64,000 nucleotides of DNA from Caryophanales bacterium UBA1709. GTDB taxonomy: Bacteria > Bacillota_I > Bacilli_A > RFN20 > UBA1709. Of the stretch, positions 1 to 9,353 are shown one piece after another. The stretch covers positions 1-64,000 of the forward strand of contig DCJD01000012.1 in assembly GCA_002317215.1 (NCBI GenBank), read 5' to 3'. The notes under the pieces are model-generated. The model did no database searches. It worked only from the letters and a program-made list of their open reading frames with translations, and was not told the origin of the DNA. Position numbers and translations under genes: made by a program. How positions within the stretch are numbered: position 1 is the stretch's first letter; each line of letters opens with the position of its first letter.

Positions 1-509
1 TAACTTATTATTATGTTGATATTGACGAGATTAGTAAAGATGAACAAGAATATATAAGACAAGATGTTACAAGTAAACTACCAAGTAGTTTCTATGAATC
101 AAATGGTTTATTTAATTATCAAACTAATTTATACACTCCAGCTATCTTAAAATATGTTAAAGGGGAATTAGTATATACTTATAATTTATCAATGAGTAAA
201 GAAGAAGTTAAAGAATTATATTCCTTTAACCTAGTAGATTTAGGTTATTATCAAAACTTTGAATATAAGATAGATAATAACGATCACTTTTCTATTATTT
301 TCTATAATGATATTGATAAATCAACTAACACATATATTAGCAATATAAGAAATGAATTAGAGGAAAATAATGAAATACTATATTGTTTAAAATATAGTAA
401 ACTAACTAATTTTGAAAAAGATGAGTTAGTTAGTCTATATCAATCTAATTACGATTCCAATATTATTTCATTTAATAATTTACCTAATTATTTGAAAATT
501 AGTTATTAA
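1..509 (+). CDS. C-terminal part of an unrecognised protein (5' end outside the window)
   Basis: The reading frame is open from base 3 through the TAA at 507-509, so the Met at 192 is probably internal and this is the last ~168 codons of a longer protein. The visible part is acidic and rich in Tyr, Asn and Asp, with no membrane segment, cysteine pair or motif I recognise; it looks like a soluble or surface-type domain. It is convergent with the jetC/mksB-like gene and the two share a hairpin terminator. Function unknown. It sits where a jetD nuclease gene would be expected in a complete Wadjet operon, but it is on the opposite strand and shows no Toprim-like signature. Confidence 0.7.
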   Translation, partial: TYYYVDIDEISKDEQEYIRQDVTSKLPSSFYESNGLFNYQTNLYTPAILKYVKGELVYTYNLSMSKEEVKELYSFNLVDLGYYQNFEYKIDNNDHFSIIFYNDIDKSTNTYISNIRNELEENNEILYCLKYSKLTNFEKDELVSLYQSNYDSNIISFNNLPNYLKISY

Positions 510-541
510 AAAAAGATAGAACATTATGTTCTATCTTTTTG
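509..541. terminator. Bidirectional terminator between convergent genes
   Basis: A hairpin with arms of about 13 bp (AAAGATAGAACAT and its complement) is flanked by A-runs on the left and T-runs on the right, so it can end transcription from both the left-edge gene and the jetC-like gene. Confidence 0.8.
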
Positions 542-543
542 TA

Positions 544-3500
544 TTATTTTTCTAAGAAAGGTCTTGTTACAGCGTTGACATTATTTCTTACAACGCAAAT
601 TGTACGGTCAACTAGTGGACTTATAACTTGAGCTTTTTCAGTTGGAGCACTTACAAGAGCTTGTAAACCAAAGTTTCTTAAAAGTTTAACAGCTTCTTCA
701 ACTCTTAGTCCATCCATCTTAGAGAATGCTTCATCTAATATAATTAATCTAATTGAATCGGATACATTATTATTTAGATATAGACGATATGCTTGAGCAA
801 ATGAAGCTAATACTGAGATATAGAATGGAGTTTGAGTTTCTCCTCCGGATTTTCTTCCTAAAGTTTGGGACAATCTTTGAGTATATCCAGTTTGGTTTGT
901 TACTAATAAATCAAATTTTAGATATGATCTATAATCGGTGTATTTAGCAATATTTTGTTCAAGTTCACTTCTGGTATCAATTCCATCGGTGAATGTTATT
1001 TGTCTAAATAAGTTTTCAATGCTATCAGCATATTTCTCGGTAAATTCTGTTCCATCAATATCTGTACCAGTTAATAATAATGGATCAATAATCATTTCAT
1101 AATATGGCTTATATTCTTTTCTTGGATCACAAGTGAATTTATAACTATCGCTGCCGAATTTAGCGTAGCTTAAGGCTTCGTTTAAAGAAGAAATTTGACT
1201 TATTACTGTATCAAATTTTTCTTTTAGCTTAGCTAGGAAATCATTTTTAAATGTCTTCATAGCATTATCCTTAGCTTCTTTTATCTTTTCTAGATATTCT
1301 TGCAATTTAATTTCACCTAACTCAACATATTCTTTTTCATATTCCTCATTACTTGGGTTATGAGCATCGTAATTTAATTCATATTGAGTATTATATTTGG
1401 TTCTTAAATCACAAATATCTCTCCATTGTTTACTTAAACCATTTAATGTTTGATCGATATTAATTTTATAGGAATTGAATAAAGAAATTGGTTCTTTTCC
1501 TTGTGCGATTAAATCTAAGAAAGCAGGCTCGCCATTTTCTCCAATCCATTCCTTACCATATTCACTACTTATTTTAGTTTTTAATTGATTAACTCTTAGT
1601 TGAGAATTAGGTAAATCTTTAGTGCGATAACTATCAATCGAAACATTAGCTTTAATAATATTTAAATTGATTTCTTCCTTATCTTTTTCATATCCTACTA
1701 TTTCGTTTTCAACTTCTTTAATACTCTTTTCTAATGTTTCTAAGAAGTTATCGGCCATAGTATTCATAATCTCTTTATTACTATCAGCTTCTTTTTGTAA
1801 AGCATCAATTCCTTTAGCTGCTTCGTAATTAGAAGAGATTGATTTAATTTCATTAGAGTTAATAAATTCTAAGGAAGTAAGTTTACCAAGACTACTTACA
1901 TCAATAGCAATTTGATTTAAATCGCTTCTTAACATAGCTAGTTCATGTTCTTTAATCTCTTTTTGTTTTAATGTTGATTTAGAACCAATATAGGAAATGG
2001 TTGTTTTAGTATTTAAAGATCTTGCTACGTAGTTTTGATATAACATACCATCTTTAGTAATACTTCTACTATGATCTCTTAAATTAGCAATAGAATTACA
2101 TTTAATTAAAGCACCAAGAAGCATATTAGTAAATCCAATAGCGCCTTTATTATCACTTACTATTTCTTCTGCAAGAGAATTAGGTAATGGATCTTTTGCG
2201 TTACTAATTGCTTTTTCAGTATCAATAATACCGTAATCAAAATAAGGCATTTGAGATTTAATAGAATCATAAATTTTAATTGCATCATCAACATATTTTG
2301 GATCTACAACTAGATAAAATCTTTGAGTATTTAAATATGTTTCAATTGCAAGTCTCCATGATTCATCTTTAATATCAATTAAATCAGATAAGAAATTAAC
2401 TTCAATATCTTGATGATATCTATTTTTCAACCCCATTCTAATAGATTGTTTAAAATCTAATAGACGGTAATCATAAGATTTTTTACCTTCAGATATTTCT
2501 TCTAATTCTTTATTGCAAATCTCAATTTGATCTTTTATTTGATTATCATTTTCTAATAAAGCAAATTGTTTTCTCTTAATTTTAGCTAAGAAATCGTTAA
2601 CTTTTGCATATATTGAAGTAAGATTATCTTCTTCTATTTCATCATTAATACATTTAGTTTTTAAATTAGAGAAATCATTTAATAATTCTTTAGCAGCTAA
2701 ACCTTCAACACTAGATGAATATTCATCATTTAAATCAATAAAGCTTTGTTTTAAAGCATCAGTCCATTTTTCAATATAGTTAATTAGGTTATTTTTTATA
2801 CTATTAATAGAATCTTTTAGTTCTTTAATCTTAGCAGTTACAGTATTAAATCTTTCTTCATATACAGCTTTTCTTTTATAAACATCAGATTGGAACTTTT
2901 CTTCTAATAATCTTTCTTTCTTTTTATTAGATTCATCTAATAAAACATTACATTTGTTAAGTAATTCTTGATTTTCAGCAATATCACCATTTAATTCATC
3001 AATCTTATCATTAATTTCATCTTCAGCATGAGCTGCTAAATATAGCTCACTTCTATCCATAATATATTTCTTAATTTGGATAGCATCGTTTTTATCTTTA
3101 TAATCGTTATAACGTGAGATTAATTCTTTTAATACATCAACTCTTTTAGAAAGTTCATTAGTTTCAATCTCTAATTTCTTGTAATTTCTAAAGTTTTCTT
3201 GCATCTTTTCAATGTCAATAGTGCTATCAACATCACAAACATATTCAGTAATAAACTTTTCGATATCACTAATAGGACTAAATGGAATTGCTTTCTTAAA
3301 TAATGCAAAGAAATTATTTGGTAAGTTACCAAAATTTACTTTAATAAAATCTCTATAATCAGTATTAGTATTGAAGAATTTATAATCAAAATTATTATTG
3401 GTTAGATAAATATTCAATTGTTTTTGAGACATTGGAATATTATCAACAATATATTCATTTTCTGGAATAGGACCTTTATGAGTGAAATATTTTGATTCAT

Positions 3501-3867
3501 GTTCTCCATCTTCGAATGTGTCAAAAACAATTCCAACAACATAATTTTCTTCTTTAATATCATCATAGAATTCACAAACAATGTAAGAAGAGAAACGATT
3601 GTTTCTTAAATATAAAGATCCACCCTCTTCATTATCACCAATTTCACAACTTAAATATCCTTTAATAGTTCTATTTGACTTATCACTAGCTGATTTATTA
3701 AAGGAATGTCCAGTGGTTTCACCAAGTATAATAACTTGTAAAGCATCAATAATTGTAGTTTTACCAGAACCATTTTCACCAGTTAGGAAGTTGATTTGAC
3801 TAAAATCAATTATTTCATGGCTGAAATAATGCCAGTTTGTTAATAATAATTTCTTTAGAGTTTTCAT
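544..3867 (-). CDS. jetC: SMC-like condensin ATPase, JetC/MksB type
   Basis: SMC-family ATPase of a MukBEF-like (Mks/Jet) condensin. Such proteins dimerise and use ATP to extrude DNA loops with kleisin and KITE partners. Walker A is G30-T38 (GENGSGKTT), the ABC signature starts near residue 1006 (KSGGE) and Walker B is near 1040-1046 (LIILDEAF). The roughly 900 residues between are rich in Glu, Lys, Leu and Asn in long heptad-like stretches, as expected for SMC coiled coils with a central hinge. At 1107 aa it fits JetC/MksB and is shorter than MukB. Its ATG shares one base with the stop of the upstream KITE gene (TAATG), so the two are translationally coupled. It is last in the operon; no Toprim/JetD nuclease follows. 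Confidence 0.8.
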   Translation of the reverse strand: MKTLKKLLLTNWHYFSHEIIDFSQINFLTGENGSGKTTIIDALQVIILGETTGHSFNKSASDKSNRTIKGYLSCEIGDNEEGGSLYLRNNRFSSYIVCEFYDDIKEENYVVGIVFDTFEDGEHESKYFTHKGPIPENEYIVDNIPMSQKQLNIYLTNNNFDYKFFNTNTDYRDFIKVNFGNLPNNFFALFKKAIPFSPISDIEKFITEYVCDVDSTIDIEKMQENFRNYKKLEIETNELSKRVDVLKELISRYNDYKDKNDAIQIKKYIMDRSELYLAAHAEDEINDKIDELNGDIAENQELLNKCNVLLDESNKKKERLLEEKFQSDVYKRKAVYEERFNTVTAKIKELKDSINSIKNNLINYIEKWTDALKQSFIDLNDEYSSSVEGLAAKELLNDFSNLKTKCINDEIEEDNLTSIYAKVNDFLAKIKRKQFALLENDNQIKDQIEICNKELEEISEGKKSYDYRLLDFKQSIRMGLKNRYHQDIEVNFLSDLIDIKDESWRLAIETYLNTQRFYLVVDPKYVDDAIKIYDSIKSQMPYFDYGIIDTEKAISNAKDPLPNSLAEEIVSDNKGAIGFTNMLLGALIKCNSIANLRDHSRSITKDGMLYQNYVARSLNTKTTISYIGSKSTLKQKEIKEHELAMLRSDLNQIAIDVSSLGKLTSLEFINSNEIKSISSNYEAAKGIDALQKEADSNKEIMNTMADNFLETLEKSIKEVENEIVGYEKDKEEINLNIIKANVSIDSYRTKDLPNSQLRVNQLKTKISSEYGKEWIGENGEPAFLDLIAQGKEPISLFNSYKINIDQTLNGLSKQWRDICDLRTKYNTQYELNYDAHNPSNEEYEKEYVELGEIKLQEYLEKIKEAKDNAMKTFKNDFLAKLKEKFDTVISQISSLNEALSYAKFGSDSYKFTCDPRKEYKPYYEMIIDPLLLTGTDIDGTEFTEKYADSIENLFRQITFTDGIDTRSELEQNIAKYTDYRSYLKFDLLVTNQTGYTQRLSQTLGRKSGGETQTPFYISVLASFAQAYRLYLNNNVSDSIRLIILDEAFSKMDGLRVEEAVKLLRNFGLQALVSAPTEKAQVISPLVDRTICVVRNNVNAVTRPFLEK

Positions 3868-4511
3868 TATGCTTCCTCCTTATGATCAAAATCAAATGTT
3901 TCAGATTCTTGGTTAACCTCTTCTTTAAACATAACTTGATAAATTGCTGCAATCTTTTCATTAGAAACAACTTTCATAATTGTAGGATAAACAACTATAG
4001 TACATTCTGCTGATTCAAGATTTCCTTCAATCCTAGAAACAATATTATATTTAATTAATGTTCTTAAAGTATCAACTGTTTGGGAGATAGTTGGTTTTCT
4101 CAATACTAAAGATTGTTCAAGCATTTTAATTACAACATCTCCAACTTTAATAAAGACAACGTTTCTACTGGAATTTTTCTCAATCTCTTCATCATAAATT
4201 TGTCTTAGAGCAAGTAAGAATAAGGTTGGGAATTTATCTAATTTAAAGTTATTGTTATTATATCTACTTGAAATATATACAATTCCTCTTTCATCATCTC
4301 TTAATAAATCATATCCTGCTAAATCTAAAAATCCTTTGAATATTTCAAAGTATCTGACTATAAAGCGATAGTCTCCATTAATTTTTCCAATTCTATCTCT
4401 TGGTTCGTATATATCACTTAAGATATGGGTTTTATTTAATAAATAGTTAACTAAGCTTTTAAATCTTTCTTGATCAGAGTTACTTAGTAAAGCAAAATCA
4501 TCATGCCACAT
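3867..4511 (-). CDS. jetB: JetB/MksE-like KITE subunit of an SMC complex
   Basis: A 214-residue protein between the kleisin-like and SMC genes. Size, position and the helical, winged-helix-like pattern match the MukE/MksE/JetB (KITE) subunit, which dimerises and bridges kleisin and SMC heads. The residue 95-175 region (a run of helices followed by an alternating beta pattern around 'GDVVIKM' and 'ESAECTIVVYP') looks like a winged helix. There is no catalytic motif, as expected. The C terminus is acidic. It begins 6 bp after the kleisin-like gene, preceded by an AGGAGGTAAG-like ribosome site, and overlaps the SMC gene by one base. The assignment rests mostly on operon context and size, since this family is poorly conserved. 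Confidence 0.65.
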   Translation of the reverse strand: MWHDDFALLSNSDQERFKSLVNYLLNKTHILSDIYEPRDRIGKINGDYRFIVRYFEIFKGFLDLAGYDLLRDDERGIVYISSRYNNNNFKLDKFPTLFLLALRQIYDEEIEKNSSRNVVFIKVGDVVIKMLEQSLVLRKPTISQTVDTLRTLIKYNIVSRIEGNLESAECTIVVYPTIMKVVSNEKIAAIYQVMFKEEVNQESETFDFDHKEEA

Positions 4512-4517
4512 ATTTTC

Positions 4518-5927
4518 TTACCTCCTTCTAATAAAATCGACATTAGGAACGGAATAATTATGATTATCAACATTCCCTTTATTTATGTTCATTGTATAGA
4601 ACGATCTTGGATTGAATCCTTTAATAAATGAGTAAACAACAAGTATTAAAGTATTCATATCACTAATATTCATATCTTTAGTATTAATTGATTCTAATTC
4701 ATCTAATTGTTGATGCATAAATCTTTCAATACCTTCTTTTGAATAAACCGAATTCATCTCATCTTCTAGCTTATGTAAAGCCTTTTGAGCTATCCTTTCA
4801 TCAAAATCAAGTATAGTTACTTCTTCTCCAACTCCATAATCTCTTTCGGCATTAGGTCTTATGAATAACGATTCTTCATTAATGAATTCTTGACCTAAGA
4901 AAGAACTAAATGATTCTTGGAGCAATTGAAGAGATTCATCAGAATTATCTAACTTTTCCTCGGCTATCTTACTTACTATCTTAGTGAATTTAGCTTTAAC
5001 TGATTTATCTTTGTTTAATAAGATAGTCATTTTATCAGTTGCTGTTTGAACATATTCTTGGTTCTTATCATCAATCTTGGTAAGCAATTCTTGAAGAGAA
5101 ATTAGTTTATCAGTAATAAAATTAATCTTTGTTAATACATCACCACTAGCATCTTCTCTATTAATAAACTTCTTATGAAGAATAGCTTGGGTGATTATAT
5201 CGTTTAATATTTGCTCGTTTCTTAACCAACTAGATAATATGTTCATAACAGGACCTTTAAATCTTGCAATAGAATCTTTTGTTTTTAAAGGTAAATAGAT
5301 TTGTTTAATAATATCTCTTTGATAATTATCAAAATGCTCATTTAATAATTGATTAATATTCTTTAATCTAGACATTCTATTGTAATGTCTTTTTAAATCA
5401 ATAAATAATCCTTTAAGAGTTGATTCAAAATCATAAATCTTATCATAAGCAGTCACTAATGCTAAATAACGATAGTCATTATATTCTTCATCAGCACTTT
5501 TTAATGAGGAATATATCGAATACATAAATGAATCATATTCTTTTAATTCTTCACTTGTGAAACTGTAGATTAAATCTAATAGTTTTATTGAATATGGAGG
5601 TAAAGATAACATTTCAATTAATTTGTTTCTTTTCTCATAATCACATTCAACCCAACCAGTTTCCTTAAATCTATTAACAATGGCTCTAGCTCTTCCGTTA
5701 ATATCTTTTAAATCATCTTCATTAAACTCATCATCACTCTCAGGAGATAAATCTAAAAGATCATTTTGCAATGAATTAGCAATAGCTTTAATTAAGTCTT
5801 CTTTTTGAATTGATATTTGTTCATTAAAAACACTTCTCATGACTAAAAGAGCTTTTGCATATAATTCTCTGTTTTTGCTTGTTAGCAAGATAAATACACT
5901 AGAAGGTATGGTATCAAATAAATTCAT
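4518..5927 (-). CDS. jetA: JetA/MksF-like kleisin subunit of an SMC complex
   Basis: First gene of the three-gene SMC operon. It is a mostly helical, charged protein of about 469 aa matching the size and position of JetA/MksF, the kleisin that links SMC heads. The N terminus (LFDTIPSSVF, then a region with WVEC) is like the JetA family's N-terminal winged-helix part, and the middle is long helices. I place the start at the second of two adjacent ATGs: a GTGGGTGAT element, close to consensus GGAGGTGAT, lies at ideal spacing from it. A GTG 12 bases further up is in frame but inside the ribosome site. An extended -10 lies 26 bases upstream. Subunit order A-B-C is the Wadjet order. Type assignment (Jet or Mks) is inferred. 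Confidence 0.65.
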   Translation of the reverse strand: MNLFDTIPSSVFILLTSKNRELYAKALLVMRSVFNEQISIQKEDLIKAIANSLQNDLLDLSPESDDEFNEDDLKDINGRARAIVNRFKETGWVECDYEKRNKLIEMLSLPPYSIKLLDLIYSFTSEELKEYDSFMYSIYSSLKSADEEYNDYRYLALVTAYDKIYDFESTLKGLFIDLKRHYNRMSRLKNINQLLNEHFDNYQRDIIKQIYLPLKTKDSIARFKGPVMNILSSWLRNEQILNDIITQAILHKKFINREDASGDVLTKINFITDKLISLQELLTKIDDKNQEYVQTATDKMTILLNKDKSVKAKFTKIVSKIAEEKLDNSDESLQLLQESFSSFLGQEFINEESLFIRPNAERDYGVGEEVTILDFDERIAQKALHKLEDEMNSVYSKEGIERFMHQQLDELESINTKDMNISDMNTLILVVYSFIKGFNPRSFYTMNINKGNVDNHNYSVPNVDFIRRR

Positions 5928-5952
5928 CATATCACCCACTTTGGCGTTTTAT

Positions 5953-5961
5953 ATTATAACA
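5953..5961 (-). promoter_or_regulatory. Extended -10 promoter of the jetABC-like operon
   Basis: On the minus strand TGTTATAAT is a perfect extended -10, about 26 bases before the chosen jetA start. The -35 is poor. This gives the operon its own promoter, separate from tmcAL. Confidence 0.6.
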
Positions 5962-5966
5962 TAATA

Positions 5967-5988
5967 TAAAAAGTTTTCATAAGAAAAC
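5967..5988 (-). terminator. Weak terminator after tmcAL
   Basis: Minus-strand hairpin GTTTTC-TTAT-GAAAAC followed by five Ts, lying between the tmcAL stop and the jet promoter. A six-pair AT-rich stem is weak, so some read-through into the jet operon is likely. Confidence 0.4.
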
Positions 5989-6019
5989 CTTAAAAATATT
6001 TATTATATTTTTATATGTA

Positions 6020-7138
6020 CTATTTTTGGATCGGATATAGTCTTTTTTCTTTTTCTAATTCTTTATTTAATTGTTTAGGATTCTTATTAAAATTATATAA
6101 AGCAGTTGCTTTTAATTCTTCTAATAATAAAGGATTATCTTGCGCCGAAAATCTTGTTACTATATTTGCTTTTCCCTGTTTTTCAAGTAGTCTTAAATAT
6201 TTAGCACCTTTACTTGAAAAACCAAGAATTCTAAGATAAGGAATTGAATTATCTAAATATTTTTTAGCATCTGTTTTCTTTGTATTTAAAAGGATATGAA
6301 TAATGGTTCTTTTAATGCGCGCTCTACTATATCTTTTAGATACGCAAGACTCAACAAAATCATCCATATTATCAGTCTCAACGATATTCTTTTTGAATAA
6401 GTTTTGAATACCTTCTTCAATTAGATGAATTTCATCTAATTCAATGGATGATTTTGTTAGTAAAATATATTTCAATAAATCAAAGTACTTGGAATTAAAA
6501 TTATAGCGATTAAATATATCGAGTTGTTTGGCCTTTTTAGATCTAATTTTAGATGCACTAGAATTTGATTCACTACGATCTCTTTTATAACAATTTATCT
6601 TAAATTTATATTTATTTTCTTGATGATTTTTAACGTATTCAAAACCTAAAATATCATTTGGATTTTCTAGATAAAAATCAGTAATAGTTTGGATTGCTTT
6701 TGCTTTAGAATATGGATAAGAATATCCTTTATCCATAAGGTCTTCTATAATCTCATCAACCCTAGGATTATTAAATTCTTTATTCTTAAATTTATTTAAG
6801 AATAAATCAGTATCACCAGATTCAGTTCCAAACACTATTTCATCAACCATCATTTCATTTAAAATATCTAAAGAATATTTAGCATAAATATCAGCAGATT
6901 GGACTGCAAAAATAGTTGGTATTTCAACTACAATATCTACACCATTTTTTAAAGCATCTTTTACTCTTTTATATTTAGGATAAATAGCAACTTCTCCCCT
7001 TTGAACAAAGTTAGGAGATAAGGCCATTATAAAAGTAGCATACTTATCTAAATTAAATGCATTTTTTAAATATGTTTTATGTCCCAAGTGAAACGGATTT
7101 AACTCCGCAATAAGACCAATACTTTTACTATTTTTCAT
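6020..7138 (-). CDS. tmcAL: tRNA(Met) cytidine acetate ligase TmcAL (YlbM family)
   Basis: Nucleotidyltransferase-superfamily enzyme that uses acetate and ATP to make N4-acetylcytidine at the wobble position of elongator tRNA-Met. The N-terminal motif GLIAELNPFHLGH (residues 8-20) carries the family's NPFHxGH nucleotide-binding signature. Further family landmarks are ALSPNFVQRGE near residue 40 and FGTESGD near residue 100. The later half is helical and basic, as expected for tRNA binding. At 372 aa it is close to the usual ~400. No clear Shine-Dalgarno site precedes the ATG. The gene is divergent from yceD-rpmF with a shared promoter region of 58 bp. Confidence 0.85.
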   Translation of the reverse strand: MKNSKSIGLIAELNPFHLGHKTYLKNAFNLDKYATFIMALSPNFVQRGEVAIYPKYKRVKDALKNGVDIVVEIPTIFAVQSADIYAKYSLDILNEMMVDEIVFGTESGDTDLFLNKFKNKEFNNPRVDEIIEDLMDKGYSYPYSKAKAIQTITDFYLENPNDILGFEYVKNHQENKYKFKINCYKRDRSESNSSASKIRSKKAKQLDIFNRYNFNSKYFDLLKYILLTKSSIELDEIHLIEEGIQNLFKKNIVETDNMDDFVESCVSKRYSRARIKRTIIHILLNTKKTDAKKYLDNSIPYLRILGFSSKGAKYLRLLEKQGKANIVTRFSAQDNPLLLEELKATALYNFNKNPKQLNKELEKEKRLYPIQK

Positions 7139-7168
7139 TTGACTATAAATACGTGTTTATTATATAAT
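7139..7168 (+). promoter_or_regulatory. Promoter of yceD-rpmF
   Basis: TTGACT (7139-7144), an 18-bp spacer and TATAAT (7163-7168) give a near-consensus sigma-A promoter. An overlapping TATAAT on the other strand (7164-7159) may serve tmcAL. Confidence 0.7.
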
Positions 7169-7196
7169 AATAAAGCGTTAAAAAGAAGGTAAAATC

Positions 7197-7658
7197 ATGA
7201 AGTGGACTAAAAGAGAACTAGAGAATAAAAATCCAAACTCATTTAGCTATGAAGAAGATATCGACTTTTCAAACGAAACATTTCCAAAAGAATTAAATGT
7301 TAATTCTATTAAAAATGTCCACGTTAGATCTAGTGCTAAATATGACTCATATCTTGAATCGCTAAGCTTAGAGGTTAACATCACTGGAACAATGGTTATA
7401 CCATGTGCCAGAACATTAGAGCCAATTGATTATCACTTCGAAACCAATGAGAATGTAATATATTCATTCCAAGATTGTGATTTTGATGCTATAATAATTA
7501 ACGGCAACATTATTGACACATTCGAATTTATTCGAGATTGTGTCATAACAAGCGTTCCTCTTGCGGTTTATAAAGAAGGAACAACATCAATTCAAAAACA
7601 AGAATCAAATGATGAAATTGATCCGCGTTTTGCAAAATTAAAAGATTTAATTAAATAG
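7197..7658 (+). CDS. yceD: DUF177/YceD family protein, 23S rRNA accumulation
   Basis: A 153-residue DUF177 (YceD) protein. Members are needed for normal 23S rRNA accumulation and are almost always encoded just before rpmF, as here. The recognisable core is the central segment with 'VPCARTLEP'-type sequence (here IPCARTLEPIDYHFE), where a Cys precedes the conserved TLEP-like part. The acidic C terminus with 'DPRFAKLKDL' is the usual family ending, corresponding to 'DPRLAKLKDLL' in many Bacilli. AAGAAGG lies 7 bases before the ATG. It starts the yceD-rpmF operon, with rpmF beginning 11 bp later. Confidence 0.85.
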   Translation: MKWTKRELENKNPNSFSYEEDIDFSNETFPKELNVNSIKNVHVRSSAKYDSYLESLSLEVNITGTMVIPCARTLEPIDYHFETNENVIYSFQDCDFDAIIINGNIIDTFEFIRDCVITSVPLAVYKEGTTSIQKQESNDEIDPRFAKLKDLIK

Positions 7659-7669
7659 GAGGAGATTTT

Positions 7670-7861
7670 ATGGCAACACCACAACATCACACATCAAAAC
7701 AAAAGAAAAATTCAAGAAGATCTCATGATGCTTTAAAAGCAGCTTCTCTTGTAGTTTGCCCAAACTGTGGAAAAGAAATTCTTCCACATAGAGTATGTCC
7801 AAACTGTGGCTACTATGATGGCAAAAAAGAAGTTGAAATTAAAGTAAAGGACGCTGAATAG
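7670..7861 (+). CDS. rpmF: 50S ribosomal protein L32
   Basis: A 63-residue L32. The basic N terminus (ATPQHHTSKQKKNSRRSHDAL) corresponds to the family's 'AVPxRRTSKxRKxxRRxH' start, followed by a zinc-ribbon with two CxxC pairs (VCPNCG and VCPNCGYYDGK). This is the zinc-binding form of L32. A strong AGGAGG ribosome site precedes it. It is co-transcribed with yceD and followed by a hairpin terminator. Confidence 0.95.
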   Translation: MATPQHHTSKQKKNSRRSHDALKAASLVVCPNCGKEILPHRVCPNCGYYDGKKEVEIKVKDAE

Positions 7862-7865
7862 TAAT

Positions 7866-7895
7866 AAAAAAATACTGATAATTCAGTATTTTTTT
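7866..7895. terminator. Bidirectional terminator between rpmF and trkH
   Basis: AATACTGA-TAAT-TCAGTATT hairpin flanked by A- and T-runs, placed between convergent genes. Confidence 0.85.
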
Positions 7896-7899
7896 ATGC

Positions 7900-9351
7900 T
7901 TAATATCTTTGCCAAGTACGAGGGAAAAATAATACTAGTATTGGATATAATTCTAATCTTCCAATTAACATTTCAATTGATAAGAAGAATTTTGAAATAT
8001 ATGAATAAGATACATAAGTACTACATGGTCCGACGTTTCCAAAACCAGGTCCAACATTACTAATGCTACTTAATGATGCTGTGAAATTAGTTATTAAATC
8101 ATTTGTTCCATCTAAACTTATTAGTAATGTAAAGATAAATAATATAAGTATATATGTTGAGAAGAATGATTTTGTCTCGTGAATAATATCTGAATCAAGA
8201 GATTGATGATTTATTTGAATTGATTTAATACGATCGTTATTAAGTTTAGTATCTATTCTTCTAAAATTAGATTTATTAATAATAATCATTCTACTAACCT
8301 TAACTCCTCCGCTAGTGCTACCAGCGCAACTACCAATAAACATAAGAATAATAATTATTAATTGAGATAAACTAGGCCAATAAGCAAAATCTACCGTTGC
8401 AAATCCAGTTGTTGTAATAATTGAGGCTACTTGGAATAAACTAGTTCTAAAAGCTTCTTCAAAATTAGAACATCTATTATAAATATTGATACTTATGCCA
8501 ATAACGGCAAGTAATACAATTCCTAAATAAACTCTTAGTTCTTCGTCTTTAAAGAAAACCTTAATTGATTTAATAAATAAGTAGTAATATAAAGAAAAAT
8601 TAATTCCCGCAAGTAACATGAATATAGAAATAATATATTGAGAATAAACTGATATGTTTGCTAGTCCAGCATTATATATTGAAAATCCTCCAGTAGCAGT
8701 AGTAGATAAACTAATACAAATGCTGTCAAATAACGGATTTTTACCAATTATTAATAATATGATTTCAAGACTAGTTAAACCAATATATAAGTAATATAAA
8801 GTTCTAGTTGTAAATTTCATTTTACTTGATAGTTTACCAACACTTGGGCCAGTTGATTCAGCTCTTAATAAATGAATTGAAGTATCTTCGTTTTGTCCGA
8901 TATCAAATGCAAGCATAAAGACTAAAACTCCCATCCCACCAATCCATTGAGTTAATGAACGATAGAACAAGATTGAATGGTCTAATCCTTCAACGTTTTT
9001 AACAACACTACTTCCGGTAGTGGAATATCCAGAACAAGTCTCAAAAAATGCATCAATATAATTTGGAATAGATGAACTAATTACATATGGTAATGCTCCA
9101 ATTAAACAAATAATTAGCCAACATAATCCTACAATAACTAGACCATCTTTTGGTCCTATTTTAATACTTGAATTAGTTTTAATTTTTAAAAGAAAAGACA
9201 GACCAATACAGAAACTTGATGTTGCTACAAATGCAATATAATTAATAAAATTTTCTTTGTAAATAATGCATACTATTAAAGGGAGCAATAACATAATTGC
9301 TTGCATAAGTAATATACGACTAATTGTTCTTCTAATTGAATTATAGTTCAT
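7900..9351 (-). CDS. trkH: Potassium uptake protein TrkH/KtrB, membrane channel subunit
   Basis: Polytopic membrane protein of the superfamily of K+ transporters. Four membrane-P-loop-membrane repeats are visible through their selectivity-filter segments: TTGSS (about residue 112), TATGGFS (about 218), TTTGFATV (about 314) and NVGPGFG (about 435). The Gly in each filter is present, which is diagnostic. A short N-terminal pair of helices precedes the first repeat, as in TrkH. At 483 aa it matches TrkH/KtrB. The cytoplasmic gate regulator TrkA is encoded 2 bp upstream, so together they form a complete Trk/Ktr-type K+ uptake system driven by ion gradients and controlled by nucleotides. Confidence 0.92.
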   Translation of the reverse strand: MNYNSIRRTISRILLMQAIMLLLPLIVCIIYKENFINYIAFVATSSFCIGLSFLLKIKTNSSIKIGPKDGLVIVGLCWLIICLIGALPYVISSSIPNYIDAFFETCSGYSTTGSSVVKNVEGLDHSILFYRSLTQWIGGMGVLVFMLAFDIGQNEDTSIHLLRAESTGPSVGKLSSKMKFTTRTLYYLYIGLTSLEIILLIIGKNPLFDSICISLSTTATGGFSIYNAGLANISVYSQYIISIFMLLAGINFSLYYYLFIKSIKVFFKDEELRVYLGIVLLAVIGISINIYNRCSNFEEAFRTSLFQVASIITTTGFATVDFAYWPSLSQLIIIILMFIGSCAGSTSGGVKVSRMIIINKSNFRRIDTKLNNDRIKSIQINHQSLDSDIIHETKSFFSTYILILFIFTLLISLDGTNDLITNFTASLSSISNVGPGFGNVGPCSTYVSYSYISKFFLSIEMLIGRLELYPILVLFFPRTWQRY

Positions 9352-9353
9352 AT

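Noticed and set aside
753..947. Short plus-strand frames inside the SMC gene
   Set aside because: Antisense shadows of a gene with intact Walker A, signature and Walker B motifs.
544..5939. A complete Wadjet (JetABCD) defence system
   Set aside because: No JetD-like gene is adjacent; only the condensin part is supported.
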